DNA of 64,000 nucleotides from Janibacter sp. CX7 (GCF_024362365.1 NZ_CP101464.1:2480001-2544000), one strand, 5' to 3'. Positions 33,830-42,587 are shown, counted from the stretch's first letter. Numbers and translations are program-made. The notes: generated from the letters alone by a model not told the origin.

Positions 33830-33994
33830 ATGTGGTGGCTGGTGGGCGGCCTCGTCGCCGTGGGTGCCGCGCTCGTCGCCGTCATCGCCCGGCGGGGCGG
33901 CTCGATGAGCGGGTCCGACCTCGACAGCAGCTACGGCAAGGGTGCCGCCGAGACCCTCCGCAACCGCGACAACCACATGGGCACCGGCGGCTGA
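33830..33994 (+). CDS. 54-aa single-pass membrane peptide downstream of pspA
   Basis: MWWLVGGLVAVGAALVAVIARR is a hydrophobic helix ending in basic residues. A polar tail of about 30 residues follows (DLDSSYGKGAAETLRNRDNHMG). The ATG is 2 nt after the pspA stop, so it is probably coupled. No family recognised; the context suggests a membrane anchor or partner for PspA, which is inference. It is short but has a clear start, a helix and a terminator right after it. Confidence 0.6.
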   Translation: MWWLVGGLVAVGAALVAVIARRGGSMSGSDLDSSYGKGAAETLRNRDNHMGTGG

Positions 33995-34033
33995 GTCCGG
34001 CGCCCCACCTCTCACCCGATCATCGGGTGACCC

Positions 34034-34086
34034 GAGAAGCCCCCGCTTCGCCGGAGTTCGGTACTCCTGCGCACCGGGGGCTTCTC
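34034..34086. terminator. Terminator after the TPM-pspA operon
   Basis: Arms GAGAAGCCCCCG (34034-34045) and CGGGGGCTTCTC (34075-34086) close a 29-nt loop, preceded by a small ACCCGAT/ATCGGGT hairpin. It lies between convergent genes ending at 33994 (plus) and 34109 (minus). Confidence 0.7.
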
Positions 34087-34108
34087 CTGTCGAGGGGGTG
34101 CCGCGCCC

Positions 34109-34699
34109 TCAGGGACGCGGCGCGTGCACGACCTGCTGCGCGTCGGTCAGTCCCTGCTCGATGAGCAGCTCGACCGCATCGGCGGCGTCGTCGACGAGGA
34201 AGGGCAGCTCCTTGCGCTCGGTCGAGGAGAAGTCCTTGAGCACGAAGTCCGCGGCATCCATGCGACCCGGCGGACGCCCGATGCCCACGCGCACCCGCAG
34301 GTAGTCCTTGGTGCCGAAGCTGCTGGAGATCGACCGGAGACCGTTGTGCCCCCCTTCGCCCCCGCCGAGCTTGAGCCGCACCTCGCCGAAGGGGATGTCG
34401 AGCTCGTCGTGCACGACGATCGTGCGCTCCGGCGGGACGGAGAAGAAGCCGGCGAGCGCCTTGGTCGGGCCGCCGGAGAGGTTCATGTAGGAGCTCGGGA
34501 CCGCGATGATCGCGCGGTTACCGGGCACCGGACCCAGCCGGACCGACTCCGCAGCGGCGCCCGCCTTGTGCTTGCGCAGCCGCGCTCCGGCGCGCTCGGC
34601 GAGGTGCTCGATGACCATCGCGCCGACGTTGTGCCGGTTGCCGGCGTACTGCGGGCCGGGGTTGCCGAGACCGACCACGAGCCAGGTGTCATCACTCAC
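34109..34699 (-). CDS. pth: Peptidyl-tRNA hydrolase
   Basis: Recycles tRNAs from peptidyl-tRNA dropped by ribosomes. The 196-aa protein has [20 protein letters not shown] (catalytic His23), the substrate loop [36 protein letters not shown] (catalytic Asp) and [14 protein letters not shown] at 34699. In mycobacteria pth is adjacent to rplY, as here apart from one inserted gene on the other strand. Confidence 0.97.
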   Translation of the reverse strand: MSDDTWLVVGLGNPGPQYAGNRHNVGAMVIEHLAERAGARLRKHKAGAAAESVRLGPVPGNRAIIAVPSSYMNLSGGPTKALAGFFSVPPERTIVVHDELDIPFGEVRLKLGGGEGGHNGLRSISSSFGTKDYLRVRVGIGRPPGRMDAADFVLKDFSSTERKELPFLVDDAADAVELLIEQGLTDAQQVVHAPRP

Positions 34700-34839
34700 G
34701 GGGCCCCACCCTATGCAATGACGAAGGGAGGACCCGTCACCTCGTCGTCCACAGCCGCGCCCCGCACGTCCTGCCGACCCGGCTGCCCGGTGGCAGGGTG
34801 ATCGCGGGCGGTGAGGGACACCGCCGGAAGGGGATCCAC

Positions 34840-35247
34840 GTGACGCAGCACTCGGAGATCGACTCTGCCGAGACCACCCCAGCCGAGAGCGGCGACCGAC
34901 GGGCCACCATTCGGCTCGAGCGGCGGGCGCGCACCGTCGACGCCTACGTCGCCGGCGTCGACCGGCGCCTCAGCGCCTGGGCCGGAGGGACCACCCCCGA
35001 GATCCGCTCGCACGTCTCCCGGGCCGCGCGGCTCGTCGACGAAGCCCGCTCGCGAGCGTCTGCGGACCCCGCACAGGCGACCCGGCGCCTCGACGAGGCG
35101 ATGGAGCTCGCCAAGGCCGTCCAGGCGGCACTCGACGAGGCCACGCGCACGACGATGCAGCGCTACGACGCCGAGGAGCCCGACCGGTCGAGGTCCCTTG
35201 TCGAGCGGATCATCAAAGCCGTGGGCTGGTGGGATCGCCGCCGCTAG
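34840..35247 (+). CDS. Hypothetical helical protein between pth and rplY
   Basis: A 135-aa protein on the opposite strand to its conserved neighbours. The polar N-terminus ([17 protein letters not shown]) is followed by two long helices. [19 protein letters not shown] and [22 protein letters not shown] closely resemble the last coiled-coil segment of the TPM protein at 31053 ([17 protein letters not shown]...AGERLGEAEVLAERAL). It ends GWWDRRR. GTG at 34840 behind GGAAGGGG. No known family; an inserted gene in an otherwise syntenic block. Confidence 0.65.
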   Translation: MTQHSEIDSAETTPAESGDRRATIRLERRARTVDAYVAGVDRRLSAWAGGTTPEIRSHVSRAARLVDEARSRASADPAQATRRLDEAMELAKAVQAALDEATRTTMQRYDAEEPDRSRSLVERIIKAVGWWDRRR

Positions 35248-35263
35248 CCCACCCTCGGCACGA

Positions 35264-35304
35264 CGAAGGGGCGGGACCTCCGTGGTGGAGGTCCCGCCCC
35301 TTCG
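35264..35304. terminator. Bidirectional terminator between the hypothetical gene and rplY
   Basis: An 18-bp perfect stem (CGAAGGGGCGGGACCTCC and complement) with a GTGGT loop, between convergent stops at 35247 and 35331. It carries the CCCCTTCG octamer at its base. Confidence 0.85.
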
Positions 35305-35330
35305 GCGAGATGGCGCAACGCGCCGGTGGG

Positions 35331-36020
35331 TCACTCCTGCTCGGAGGACTCCTCGCCACCCTCGGTGGACTCGCCCTCGCCCTCGGCGGCCTCGGCAGCC
35401 TCGGCGTCGGACTCGTCGTGCTCGATGCCGGCCTCGGCCTCGGCCTCGGCGAGCTCGGCCTCGAGCTCCTCGGCGGAGATCTGCTGGGTGATGTTGACGA
35501 CGAGCAGCTCGGCGTCGGAGGCGAGCGTCGCCCCGGACGGCATCTCGACCTGGCCGGCGAGGATCTGGGTGCCGACCTCGAGGCCCTCGACGGAGACGAC
35601 GAGCGCCTCGGGCAGGTTGGTGACGTCGGCCTCGATCTCGAGGGTCGCGTTGTCGACGGTGACGACCGTCTCGGGGGCGGCGTCGCCCTCGACGTGGACG
35701 GGGACCTCGACGGTGACCTTCTCGCCGCGCTTGACGATGACGAGGTCGACGTGCTCGATGATCGGCTTGATCGGGTCGCGCTGGACGTCCTTGGCCAGGG
35801 CGAGCTGGTCGCCCTCGCCCTCGACGGCGATGGTGAGCAGGGCGTTGGGGTTCTTCAGCGCCTGGAAGGTGTCGTGGAAGGGCAGGGCCAGGTGGACCGG
35901 GGCCTCGCCGTGGCCGTAGAGGACCGCGGGGACCTTGTCGGCGCGGCGCAGCTTGCGGGCCGCACCCTTGCCGAACTCGGTGCGCTTGTCGGAGACCAGA
36001 CGGATCTCATCGCTGGACAT
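35331..36020 (-). CDS. rplY: 50S ribosomal protein L25/general stress protein Ctc
   Basis: Binds 5S rRNA in the large subunit. The 229-aa long (TL5/Ctc) form has an N-terminal L25 domain (SSDEIRLVSDKRTEFGKGAARKLRRADKVPAVLYG), a C-terminal beta domain (to about 185) and a very acidic Glu/Ala tail of about 40 residues. ATG at 36020. The leader at 36043-36062 contains a GCCCGC/GCGGGC hairpin of unknown meaning. Precedes pth as in other actinobacteria. Confidence 0.95.
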   Translation of the reverse strand: MSSDEIRLVSDKRTEFGKGAARKLRRADKVPAVLYGHGEAPVHLALPFHDTFQALKNPNALLTIAVEGEGDQLALAKDVQRDPIKPIIEHVDLVIVKRGEKVTVEVPVHVEGDAAPETVVTVDNATLEIEADVTNLPEALVVSVEGLEVGTQILAGQVEMPSGATLASDAELLVVNITQQISAEELEAELAEAEAEAGIEHDESDAEAAEAAEGEGESTEGGEESSEQE

Positions 36021-36205
36021 GTGTTGCTCCTAGGGTCGGGGAATGCCCGCGCTGGGAGCGGGCGTGTCTCGTGGGGCGGTGGCCTCGACGTGGGACGTGG
36101 CGCGGACGTGGATGTCGACGCGCGGGCAAGCCCACAGGACGGCACCGCGTCGATCACGGATCGCTGCGACCGTGCAGCGTCCCTCGCCGAGGCAACCCCG
36201 AGATA

Positions 36206-37255
36206 CTAGTGGACCCGCTCCGGCTCGGCCAAGTCGGTCCCGTGACCGGCCTCCGGGCCCGACGCGATGGCCGCGTCGACGTCGTCCGCAGGCAGCGGCG
36301 CCCCCGGGCGCTCCCCTTCGCCCAGCTTGACCATGACGACGCCGGCGAGGACGGCGACGCCCCCGAGCACCTGCACCGGCGACATCGCCTGGCCGACGAT
36401 GAGCCACGCGAAGACGATCGCGAAGAGCACCTCGCTCAGCCCGACGAAGGAGGCGATGGTGCCACCGAGCAGGCGGGCGGCGGCGATGCCGGAGGCGTAG
36501 GCCACCGCACCCGCGACGATCGCCAGCTCGACGACGGCGACCCACCACGGAGCCGACCAGCCGGCGAGGTCGACCGGGTCGGTCGACGCGGCCATCGGCA
36601 GCCAGCCGACGGCGGCCACCGCGAGCAGTCCGACCGCACCGACGGCCAGCCCTCCCCCGGCAAAGCTGACCGGCGGCAGCGCCTCGTCCTCGTCGGCCGC
36701 GACGAGGAAGAAGACGACGAGGCCGACCGCGGCGAGCAGGCCCCACAGGACCCCGACGACGTCGAGGCGGGCGCCGGAGGCGACGTCGAGGACGAAGACG
36801 AGGCCGAGGACCGCGGCGCCGACGCCGGCAGAGGTCAGCCGGCTCGGCCGGCGCCCGTGGCGGGCCCAGGCCCAGCCGACGATGAGGACGGGAGCGAGGT
36901 ACTCGAGGAGCAGCGCGACGCCGACCGAGAGGTGGTCGACGGCCATGAAGTAGGCGAACTGGCAGCCCGCGACCGCGAAGACGCCGTAGGCCAGGAGGCG
37001 AGGGACGTTGCGCCGCAGCAGCTGCCAGTGCCCCCGCATCGCGATGACGGCGGGCACGGCCATGACGAGCGCAGCCCCGGTGATGCGGGCGGTGACGAGC
37101 GCGCCGGGGGTCCAGCCGGCCTCGAGCAGCGCCGCGCCAAAGGTCCCCGACGAACCGAAGGTCGCCGCGGAGAAGAGGGCGACGAGCAGCCCGAGGGCGA
37201 AGGGCGACCGCGCTGCGGTCGTGGAGGGGGCTGGCACTGCTGCTCCTGGCGTCAT
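36206..37255 (-). CDS. EamA (DMT superfamily) transporter
   Basis: A 349-aa protein with ten hydrophobic helices in two EamA repeats (first: LGLLVALFSAATFGSSGTFGAALL...; second: VVGVLWGLLAAVGLVVFFLVA... to MSPVQVLGGVAVLAGVVMVKLGE) and a hydrophilic C-terminal tail. Substrate unknown; many relatives export amino acids or metabolites. No ribosome site is seen before the ATG at 37255, so it may be leaderless. It diverges from a CGNR-type regulator gene, a likely controller. Confidence 0.88.
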   Translation of the reverse strand: MTPGAAVPAPSTTAARSPFALGLLVALFSAATFGSSGTFGAALLEAGWTPGALVTARITGAALVMAVPAVIAMRGHWQLLRRNVPRLLAYGVFAVAGCQFAYFMAVDHLSVGVALLLEYLAPVLIVGWAWARHGRRPSRLTSAGVGAAVLGLVFVLDVASGARLDVVGVLWGLLAAVGLVVFFLVAADEDEALPPVSFAGGGLAVGAVGLLAVAAVGWLPMAASTDPVDLAGWSAPWWVAVVELAIVAGAVAYASGIAAARLLGGTIASFVGLSEVLFAIVFAWLIVGQAMSPVQVLGGVAVLAGVVMVKLGEGERPGAPLPADDVDAAIASGPEAGHGTDLAEPERVH

Positions 37256-37257
37256 GA

Positions 37258-37281
37258 GTCACGTAACCTGTTGGTGATGAC
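37258..37281. promoter_or_regulatory. Candidate operator between EamA and CGNR genes
   Basis: Imperfect inverted repeat with arms GTCACGTAACC and GGTGATGAC beginning 2 bp from the EamA start codon and ending 29 bp before the CGNR start. Its position suits control of both divergent genes. Imperfect symmetry keeps confidence low. Confidence 0.35.
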
Positions 37282-37310
37282 GCTAGACCCGCCGATCGTC
37301 AGGAGTCAAC

Positions 37311-37856
37311 ATGGTCTTCACCCATGACACGGACGTCGCCCTGCAGACCGCGGCGGCGCTCGTCAACACCGCCGGCGGGGAGGACGACGGCGACGCCCTG
37401 TCGACGCCCGAGCAGCTGCGCGACTTCTACGTCGGGTGGGGGTGGACCGGGCGCTTCGACGGGGACGCGGCCGAGCTCGAGCAGGCGCAGGCCCTGCGCC
37501 CCCGGCTGCGCGCCGTGTGGCAGGCCGCCGACGACCCGGTCGCCACGGTGGCGCTGGTCAACGACCTGCTGCGCACCGGCGACGCCCTCCCCCAGCTCGT
37601 CGACCACGACGACTACGGCTGGCACATCCACGCGACCGAGACCGACGCCCCCTTCGCCCGGCGGATGCAGGTGGAGGCCGCGATGGCCTTCGTCGACGTC
37701 GTCCGCGCCGGCGAGCTCTCCCGCCTGCGGGTGTGCGCCGCCGACGACTGCGACGCCGTGCTCGTCGACCTCTCGCGCAACCGGAGCAAGCGCTACTGCG
37801 ACGGCGGCTGCGGCAACCGCCTGGCGGCCGCCGCCTATCGGTCCCGCCGCGCCTGA
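37311..37856 (+). CDS. CGNR zinc-finger (ABATE-domain) transcriptional regulator
   Basis: A 181-aa protein. The N-terminal domain (1 to about 130) fits the stress-linked ABATE/DUF1470 fold (ALVNTAGGEDD, LRDFYVGWGWTG). The C-terminus carries CAADDCDAVLVDLSRNRSKRYCDGGCGNR, the CGNR zinc finger with Cys ligands C-x4-C...C-x3-C, proposed to bind DNA. ATG at 37311 after CAGGAG. The divergent EamA transporter is the obvious target, by position only. Confidence 0.85.
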   Translation: MVFTHDTDVALQTAAALVNTAGGEDDGDALSTPEQLRDFYVGWGWTGRFDGDAAELEQAQALRPRLRAVWQAADDPVATVALVNDLLRTGDALPQLVDHDDYGWHIHATETDAPFARRMQVEAAMAFVDVVRAGELSRLRVCAADDCDAVLVDLSRNRSKRYCDGGCGNRLAAAAYRSRRA

Positions 37857-37859
37857 GCA

Positions 37860-37904
37860 CGACGACGGCCCAGCGCCGCGGTGCGTGCGCTGGGCCGGTC
37901 GTCG
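37860..37904. terminator. Terminator between CGNR gene and prs
   Basis: Inner stem GGCCCAGCGC/GCGCTGGGCC with a 10-nt loop, extended by CGACGAC/GTCGTCG. It lies between convergent stops at 37856 and 37910. Confidence 0.75.
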
Positions 37905-37909
37905 GGCGA

Positions 37910-38881
37910 TCAGGTGAAGAGGCTGGTGACCGACCCGTCCTCGAAGACCTCACGGATCGCGCGGGAGATGAGCGGCGCGATCGACAGCACGGTCAGCTCG
38001 TCGAAGCGCTGGTCGTCGCGCAGCGGCAGGGTGTCGGTGACGATGATCTCCTCGGCGGCGCAGGCCTGCATCCGCTCGACGGCCGGGCCGGAGAAGATCG
38101 CGTGCGTCGCGGCGATGATGACGCCGGCGGCGCCGTCCGCCATGAGCGCGTCGGCGGCCTTGGTGATCGTGCCGGCCGTGTCGATCATGTCGTCGACGAG
38201 CACGCACCAGCGGCCCTCGACCTCACCGACGACGCGGTTGGCGACCGACTCGTTGGGCCGCTCGATGTTGCGCGTCTTGTGGATGAAGGCCAGCGGCACG
38301 TCGCCGAGCTGGCGCGACCACTGCTCGGCGACCTTGATCCGACCGGCGTCCGGGGAGACGACGGCGAGCTTGCGGTCGCCGTACTTGTCCTTGACGTAGT
38401 CGGCGAGGATCGGCCGGGCCATGAGGTGGTCGACCGGCCCGTCGAAGAAGCCCTGGATCTGGTCGGTGTGCAGGTCGACGGCGATGAGCCGGTCGGCACC
38501 CGCGGTCTTGAAGAGGTCGGCCATGAGGCGGGCCGAGATCGGCTCGCGGCCCTTGTGCTTCTTGTCCTGGCGGGCGTAGCCGTAGAAGGGCTGCACGACG
38601 GTGATCCGCTTGGCGCTGGCGCGCTTGAGCGCGTCGACCATGAGCAGCTGCTCCATGATCGCCTCGTTGATCGGCGTGCTGTGGCTCTGCAGGACGAAGG
38701 CGTCGCAGCCGCGCACCGACTCCTCGTAGCGCACGTAGATCTCGCCGTTGGCGAACTCGTAGGCGCTCGACGGCACGAGGTCGGTGCCCAGCTCGGCGGC
38801 GACCGCATCGGCCAGCTCGGGGTGGGTGCGCCCCGTGAAGACCATGAGGTTCTTCTCGGTCGTCTTGTTGATGCCGGTCAC
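37910..38881 (-). CDS. prs: Ribose-phosphate pyrophosphokinase
   Basis: Makes PRPP from ribose-5-phosphate and ATP for nucleotide, His and Trp synthesis. The 323-aa protein has LMVFTGRTHPELADAVA, the flexible loop region YARQDKKHKGREPISARL, DLHTDQIQGFFDGPVDHL and the PRPP-binding VLVDDMIDTAGTI. The GTG at 38881 overlaps the glmU stop as GTGA, as in most actinobacteria where glmU-prs are coupled. Confidence 0.98.
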   Translation of the reverse strand: MTGINKTTEKNLMVFTGRTHPELADAVAAELGTDLVPSSAYEFANGEIYVRYEESVRGCDAFVLQSHSTPINEAIMEQLLMVDALKRASAKRITVVQPFYGYARQDKKHKGREPISARLMADLFKTAGADRLIAVDLHTDQIQGFFDGPVDHLMARPILADYVKDKYGDRKLAVVSPDAGRIKVAEQWSRQLGDVPLAFIHKTRNIERPNESVANRVVGEVEGRWCVLVDDMIDTAGTITKAADALMADGAAGVIIAATHAIFSGPAVERMQACAAEEIIVTDTLPLRDDQRFDELTVLSIAPLISRAIREVFEDGSVTSLFT

Positions 38882-40368
38882 TGGGAGTCCTCGCTGGTGT
38901 CGGTGGGTGCGGTGGGGTCGGACGAAGGGGGTGCCGCCGCGGCCTGCGCAGCGGCCTCGGTGGCGGTGCCGGGACGCTGCTTGGCGACCCAGCCGTCGAT
39001 GTTGCGCTGGCGCCCGCGGGCGACGGCGAGCTGGCCGGGGCCGACCTCGTCGGTCAGGGCGGAGCCGGCCGCGACGTAGGCGCCGTCGGCGACCGTCACG
39101 GGGGCGACGAGGACCGAGTCGGAGCCGACGAAGGAGTGCTTGCCGATGACGGTCCGGTGCTTGTTGACCCCGTCGTAGTTGGCGAAGATCGTGCCGGCGC
39201 CGATGTTGGCTCCCTCTCCGATGACCGCGTCACCGCAGTAGGTGAGGTGCGGGACCTTGGCGCCCTCGCCGATCGTGGCGTTCTTCGTCTCGACGAAGCC
39301 GCCGATCTTCCCCTTCGCCCCGAGCTCGGTGCCCGGACGCAGGTAGGAGTAGGGGCCGACGGTGGCGCCCGCGCCGATGACGGCGAGGTTGCCCTCGGCC
39401 CGCTTGACCTCCGCGCCGTCCCCGACCTCGCAGTCGGTGAGGGTGACCTCGGGCCCGATCGTCGCCTCGGCGCCGATGCTCGTCGCGCCGAGCAGCTGGG
39501 TGCCGGGCAGGACCCGGGTGTCCTGGCCGATGGTCACGTCGACGTCGATCCACGTCGTCGCGGGGTCGACGATCGTCACGCCGGCACGCATGTGCCGCTC
39601 GCAGGTGCGCCGGTTGAGCTCGCGACCGAGCTCGGCGAGCTGGACGCGGTCGTTGACACCCTCGGTCTGCCAGAGGTCGGACAGGACGTGGGCGGCGACG
39701 CGGCCGCCGGCGGCGCGGGCGAGCTGGAGGACGTCGGTGAGGTACTTCTCGCCCTGGGCGTTGTCGCTCGTGACGTTGGCCAGCTCGCGGCGCAGGACCT
39801 GGGCGTCGAAGGCGTAGATGCCGGAGTTGATCTCGCGGATCTCGCGCTCGGCGTCGCTCGCGTCCTTGAACTCCACGATCCGCTCGACACCGCCCTCGGG
39901 GTCTCGGACGATGCGGCCGTAGGACTTGGCGTCCTCGAGGACCGAGGTGATGACGGTGACCGCGGCCTGCGCCTCGACGTGGGCGCGGGTCAGCTCGCTG
40001 ATCGTCTCGGCCGAGAGCAGCGGCACGTCACCCATGGTGACGACGACGGTGCCGGTGAGGTCGGCGGGCAGGACCTCGAGGCCGCACTCGACCGCACGGC
40101 CGGTGCCCTTGATCTCGTCCTGGTCGGCGGTGCGGCAGCTGATGCTCGAGCGGGTGGCGTAGTCCTCGATGAACTCGGCGACCCGGTCGCGCTGGTGGCG
40201 GATGACGACGACGGTCTCCGTGGCACCCGCGCCCGACGCCGCGCGCATCGCGTGCCCGAGGAGCGGGGCCCCACCGATGGGGTGGAGGACCTTGGGGAGG
40301 GTCGACTTCATCCGGGTCCCCTCGCCTGCGGCGAGGATGATGACTGCATCTGGACGGATGTCGTTCAC
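38878..40368 (-). CDS. glmU: Bifunctional UDP-GlcNAc pyrophosphorylase/GlcN-1-P acetyltransferase
   Basis: Catalyses the last two steps to UDP-GlcNAc, in the pathway started by glmS in this window. In the 496-aa protein the N-terminal nucleotidyltransferase domain has VIILAAGEGTRMKSTLPKVLH and GDVPLLS. The C-terminal left-handed beta-helix has repeating hexapeptides, KNATIGEGAKVPHLTYCGDAVIG and GAGTIFANYDGVNKHRT. The Ala/Pro/Thr-rich tail is typical of actinobacteria. GTG at 40368 with GGAG 8 nt upstream. Confidence 0.97.
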   Translation of the reverse strand: MNDIRPDAVIILAAGEGTRMKSTLPKVLHPIGGAPLLGHAMRAASGAGATETVVVIRHQRDRVAEFIEDYATRSSISCRTADQDEIKGTGRAVECGLEVLPADLTGTVVVTMGDVPLLSAETISELTRAHVEAQAAVTVITSVLEDAKSYGRIVRDPEGGVERIVEFKDASDAEREIREINSGIYAFDAQVLRRELANVTSDNAQGEKYLTDVLQLARAAGGRVAAHVLSDLWQTEGVNDRVQLAELGRELNRRTCERHMRAGVTIVDPATTWIDVDVTIGQDTRVLPGTQLLGATSIGAEATIGPEVTLTDCEVGDGAEVKRAEGNLAVIGAGATVGPYSYLRPGTELGAKGKIGGFVETKNATIGEGAKVPHLTYCGDAVIGEGANIGAGTIFANYDGVNKHRTVIGKHSFVGSDSVLVAPVTVADGAYVAAGSALTDEVGPGQLAVARGRQRNIDGWVAKQRPGTATEAAAQAAAAPPSSDPTAPTDTSEDSQ

Positions 40369-40512
40369 GCGGTGTTCTCCGGGGTGTCGGGGTCGCGGCG
40401 GACCGTCTTGGCCGCGTCGCCACTGTAGCGGCCACCGCCCGCGGCCCACGACCTCACCCGTCACCGCCGCCCCACCCGCCCGCACGACCTCAAGGAAGTG
40501 CGACCTCGGGCT

Positions 40513-40600
40513 CTGCATTCCCCCGGGGGAATGCAGCCTCAACCCTGCAAAACCCTAGGGTTTTGCAGAGTGAACCCCGCAGGACCCTAGGGTTTTGCAG
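40513..40600. repeat. Three palindromes, two core types, spaced exactly 32 bp
   Basis: 40513-40536 is CTGCATTCCCCC plus its reverse complement; 40545-40568 is CTGCAAAACCCT plus its reverse complement; 40577-40600 is an imperfect CCCTAGGG copy. Start-to-start distances are 32 and 32 bp. An imperfect relative of the 22-mer at 16113 (CGCAC...GTGCG) lies at about 40481-40503. The array fills the gap between ptsI (ends 40624) and glmU (starts 40368). Confidence 0.9.
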
Positions 40601-40623
40601 AGTTGGGCGTCAGGGGCGGGGGG

Positions 40624-42309
40624 TCAGAGGAGCTCGGCGAGGGCCGGGTCGGCGAGGGCGGCGACGGCTTCGCGGGCCTGCGCTGCGGTCTCGGCCCCGC
40701 GGGCGGCCTCGGCGGCCGCCCGGCAGTCGGCGAGCGTGTGGCGCGCCAGGGCCAGCCGGACCATCGGCACCCGGCTGGGGGCCATCGACAGGCTCGTCAC
40801 GCCGAGCCCGACGAGGACGAGGGCGAGGAGCGGGTCACCGGCGGCCTCCCCGCAGACGCCGACCGGCGCTCCCGCCGCCGCTCCCCCGTCGCACGCGGCG
40901 GCGACGAGGTCGAGCAGCGCAGGCTGCCAGGGGTCGAGCAGGTCGGCGAGCTCCCCCTGCATGCGGTCGGCGGCGAGCGCGTACTGCGACAGGTCGTTGG
41001 TCCCGATGCTCGCGAAGTCGAGGTCGGCGAGCAGGTGCCGCGAGCGAAGGGCGGCGGCCGGCACCTCGATCATCGCGCCGGCGCTGGGCAGCCCGTGCCC
41101 ACGCACCCGGGCGGCGAACCAGCGCGCCTCGTCGACGGTCGCGACCATCGGCGCCATGACGCGCACGTCGGCCCCCGTGTCGCGCGCGGCGACGGCGAGC
41201 GCCTCGAGCTGGGCGTCGAGCAGGTCGGGCCGGGCCATGGACAGCCGCAGCCCCCGTCGGCCGAGCGCGGGGTTGTCCTCCGGCCCGAGGTCGGCGAAGG
41301 CGAGCGGCTTGTCCGCCCCCGCGTCGAGGGTGCGCACGACGACGCGCCGGCTGCCGAAGGGGGTGAGCACCCGTCGGTAGACCTCGGCCTGCTCGTCGAC
41401 GGTCGGGGCGGTCGACGCCGACAGCACGACGAACTCGGTGCGGAAGAGGCCGACCCCCTCGACGTCCTGGGCTGCCGCCGACTCGGCGTCGGTGACGTCG
41501 CCGATGTTGGCCAGGAGCGCGACGGCGTGGCCGTCGCTCGTGCTGCCGGGTCCGCTGCTGCCGGCGAGCGCGGCGCGGCGGCGGTCCGCCCGGGCAGACA
41601 TGTCGGCCACGAGGTCGTCCCCGGGGGCGATCGTCACGACACCGGAGTCGCCGTCGACCGCGACGAGCACGCCGGGGGTCAGGTCGAGGGCACCCTCGCA
41701 CCGGACGACCGCGGGCAACCCCCGCTGGGCCGCGAGGATCGCGGTGTGGCTCGTGCGTCCGCCCTGGCTGGTGATGATGGCGAGGACGAGCGCGGGGTCG
41801 AGCAGTGCGGTCTCCGCGGGAGCGAGGTCCTCGGCGACGAGGACGCTCGGCTCGGTCAGCTCCGGGACCCCCGGGGCGGGCACGCCGAGGACCGCCGCCA
41901 CCGCGCGCGACTCGACGTCACGCAGGTCGGTGACCCGCTCTGCGAAGTAGCCGCCGAGCGTCTCGAACTTCGTGACGAACTCCTCGACGGCCGCCTCGAT
42001 GGCGGTGGCCGGGCCACTCCCTCGGTCGACGTGCGCACCGGCGGCCTTGAGCAGACTCTTGTCCCGGGCGATGAGCGCGGTGGCCGAGAGGATCTCCGCG
42101 GCGGCGGGCTCGACCCGCGCGGCGCGCGCGTCGAGCTCCGCGGCGACCGCCTCGAGCGCCTGCGCGATGCCCGCGCGGGCGGCCTCGGGGTCGGCGGCCG
42201 CCGGCTCCCGCTCGGGTGCCCGCACGGGTGGTGCGACGAGCACCACGGGTCCGTGCGCGGTGCCCGAGGAGACGCCGATGCCCTGCCGGGTGCTGACCTC
42301 GTCGGCCAT
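40624..42309 (-). CDS. ptsI: PTS enzyme I (phosphoenolpyruvate-protein phosphotransferase)
   Basis: Takes phosphate from PEP and passes it to HPr, energising every PTS sugar uptake. The 561-aa protein has the phosphohistidine in SQGGRTSHTAILAAQRGLPAVV, the catalytic-barrel motifs GLFRTEFVVL, RTLDAGADKPL, GRRGLRLS and IGTNDLSQY, and the active-site Cys in PVGVCGEAAGDP. ATG 42309 is preferred because AGGAG sits 8 nt upstream; a GTG at 42318 overlapping the HPr stop is the alternative. Coupled to ptsH. Confidence 0.95.
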   Translation of the reverse strand: MADEVSTRQGIGVSSGTAHGPVVLVAPPVRAPEREPAAADPEAARAGIAQALEAVAAELDARAARVEPAAAEILSATALIARDKSLLKAAGAHVDRGSGPATAIEAAVEEFVTKFETLGGYFAERVTDLRDVESRAVAAVLGVPAPGVPELTEPSVLVAEDLAPAETALLDPALVLAIITSQGGRTSHTAILAAQRGLPAVVRCEGALDLTPGVLVAVDGDSGVVTIAPGDDLVADMSARADRRRAALAGSSGPGSTSDGHAVALLANIGDVTDAESAAAQDVEGVGLFRTEFVVLSASTAPTVDEQAEVYRRVLTPFGSRRVVVRTLDAGADKPLAFADLGPEDNPALGRRGLRLSMARPDLLDAQLEALAVAARDTGADVRVMAPMVATVDEARWFAARVRGHGLPSAGAMIEVPAAALRSRHLLADLDFASIGTNDLSQYALAADRMQGELADLLDPWQPALLDLVAAACDGGAAAGAPVGVCGEAAGDPLLALVLVGLGVTSLSMAPSRVPMVRLALARHTLADCRAAAEAARGAETAAQAREAVAALADPALAELL

Positions 42310-42314
42310 CGCGA

Positions 42315-42587
42315 TCACTCCTGGGAGTCGAGGTCGGTCTCGAGGAGGGCGACGAGCTCGTCGAGGACCGCGTCGGCGCCCTCGCCCTCGGCGCTCACCT
42401 CGACCTGCTCGCCGTGCTTGGCCCCGAGCGCCATGACGCCGAGGATGCTCGTCGCGTCGACGGGCTCGTCGCCGGGGCGGCCGATCTGCACGTCGAGCCC
42501 GGACTCGGACGCCTTCTGCACGAAGAGCGCTGCGGGTCGCGCGTGCAGGCCGACGGACGAGGCGATGGTGGTGGTGCGACTGGCCAT
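42315..42587 (-). CDS. ptsH: PTS phosphocarrier protein HPr
   Basis: A 90-aa small carrier that shuttles phosphate from EI to the EIIA domains. His15 lies in SSVGLHARPAALFV, and Ser47 in DATSILGVMALGAKHGE is the position equivalent to the regulatory serine. ATG at 42587 after AAGGAG. It sits between fruA and ptsI, so general PTS proteins are expressed with the fructose operon. Confidence 0.97.
   Translation of the reverse strand: MASRTTTIASSVGLHARPAALFVQKASESGLDVQIGRPGDEPVDATSILGVMALGAKHGEQVEVSAEGEGADAVLDELVALLETDLDSQE

Noticed and set aside
42316..42318. GTG at 42318 as the ptsI start
   Set aside because: The GTGA overlap with ptsH is attractive, but the AGGAG sequence is positioned for the ATG at 42309 and homologues start near there.
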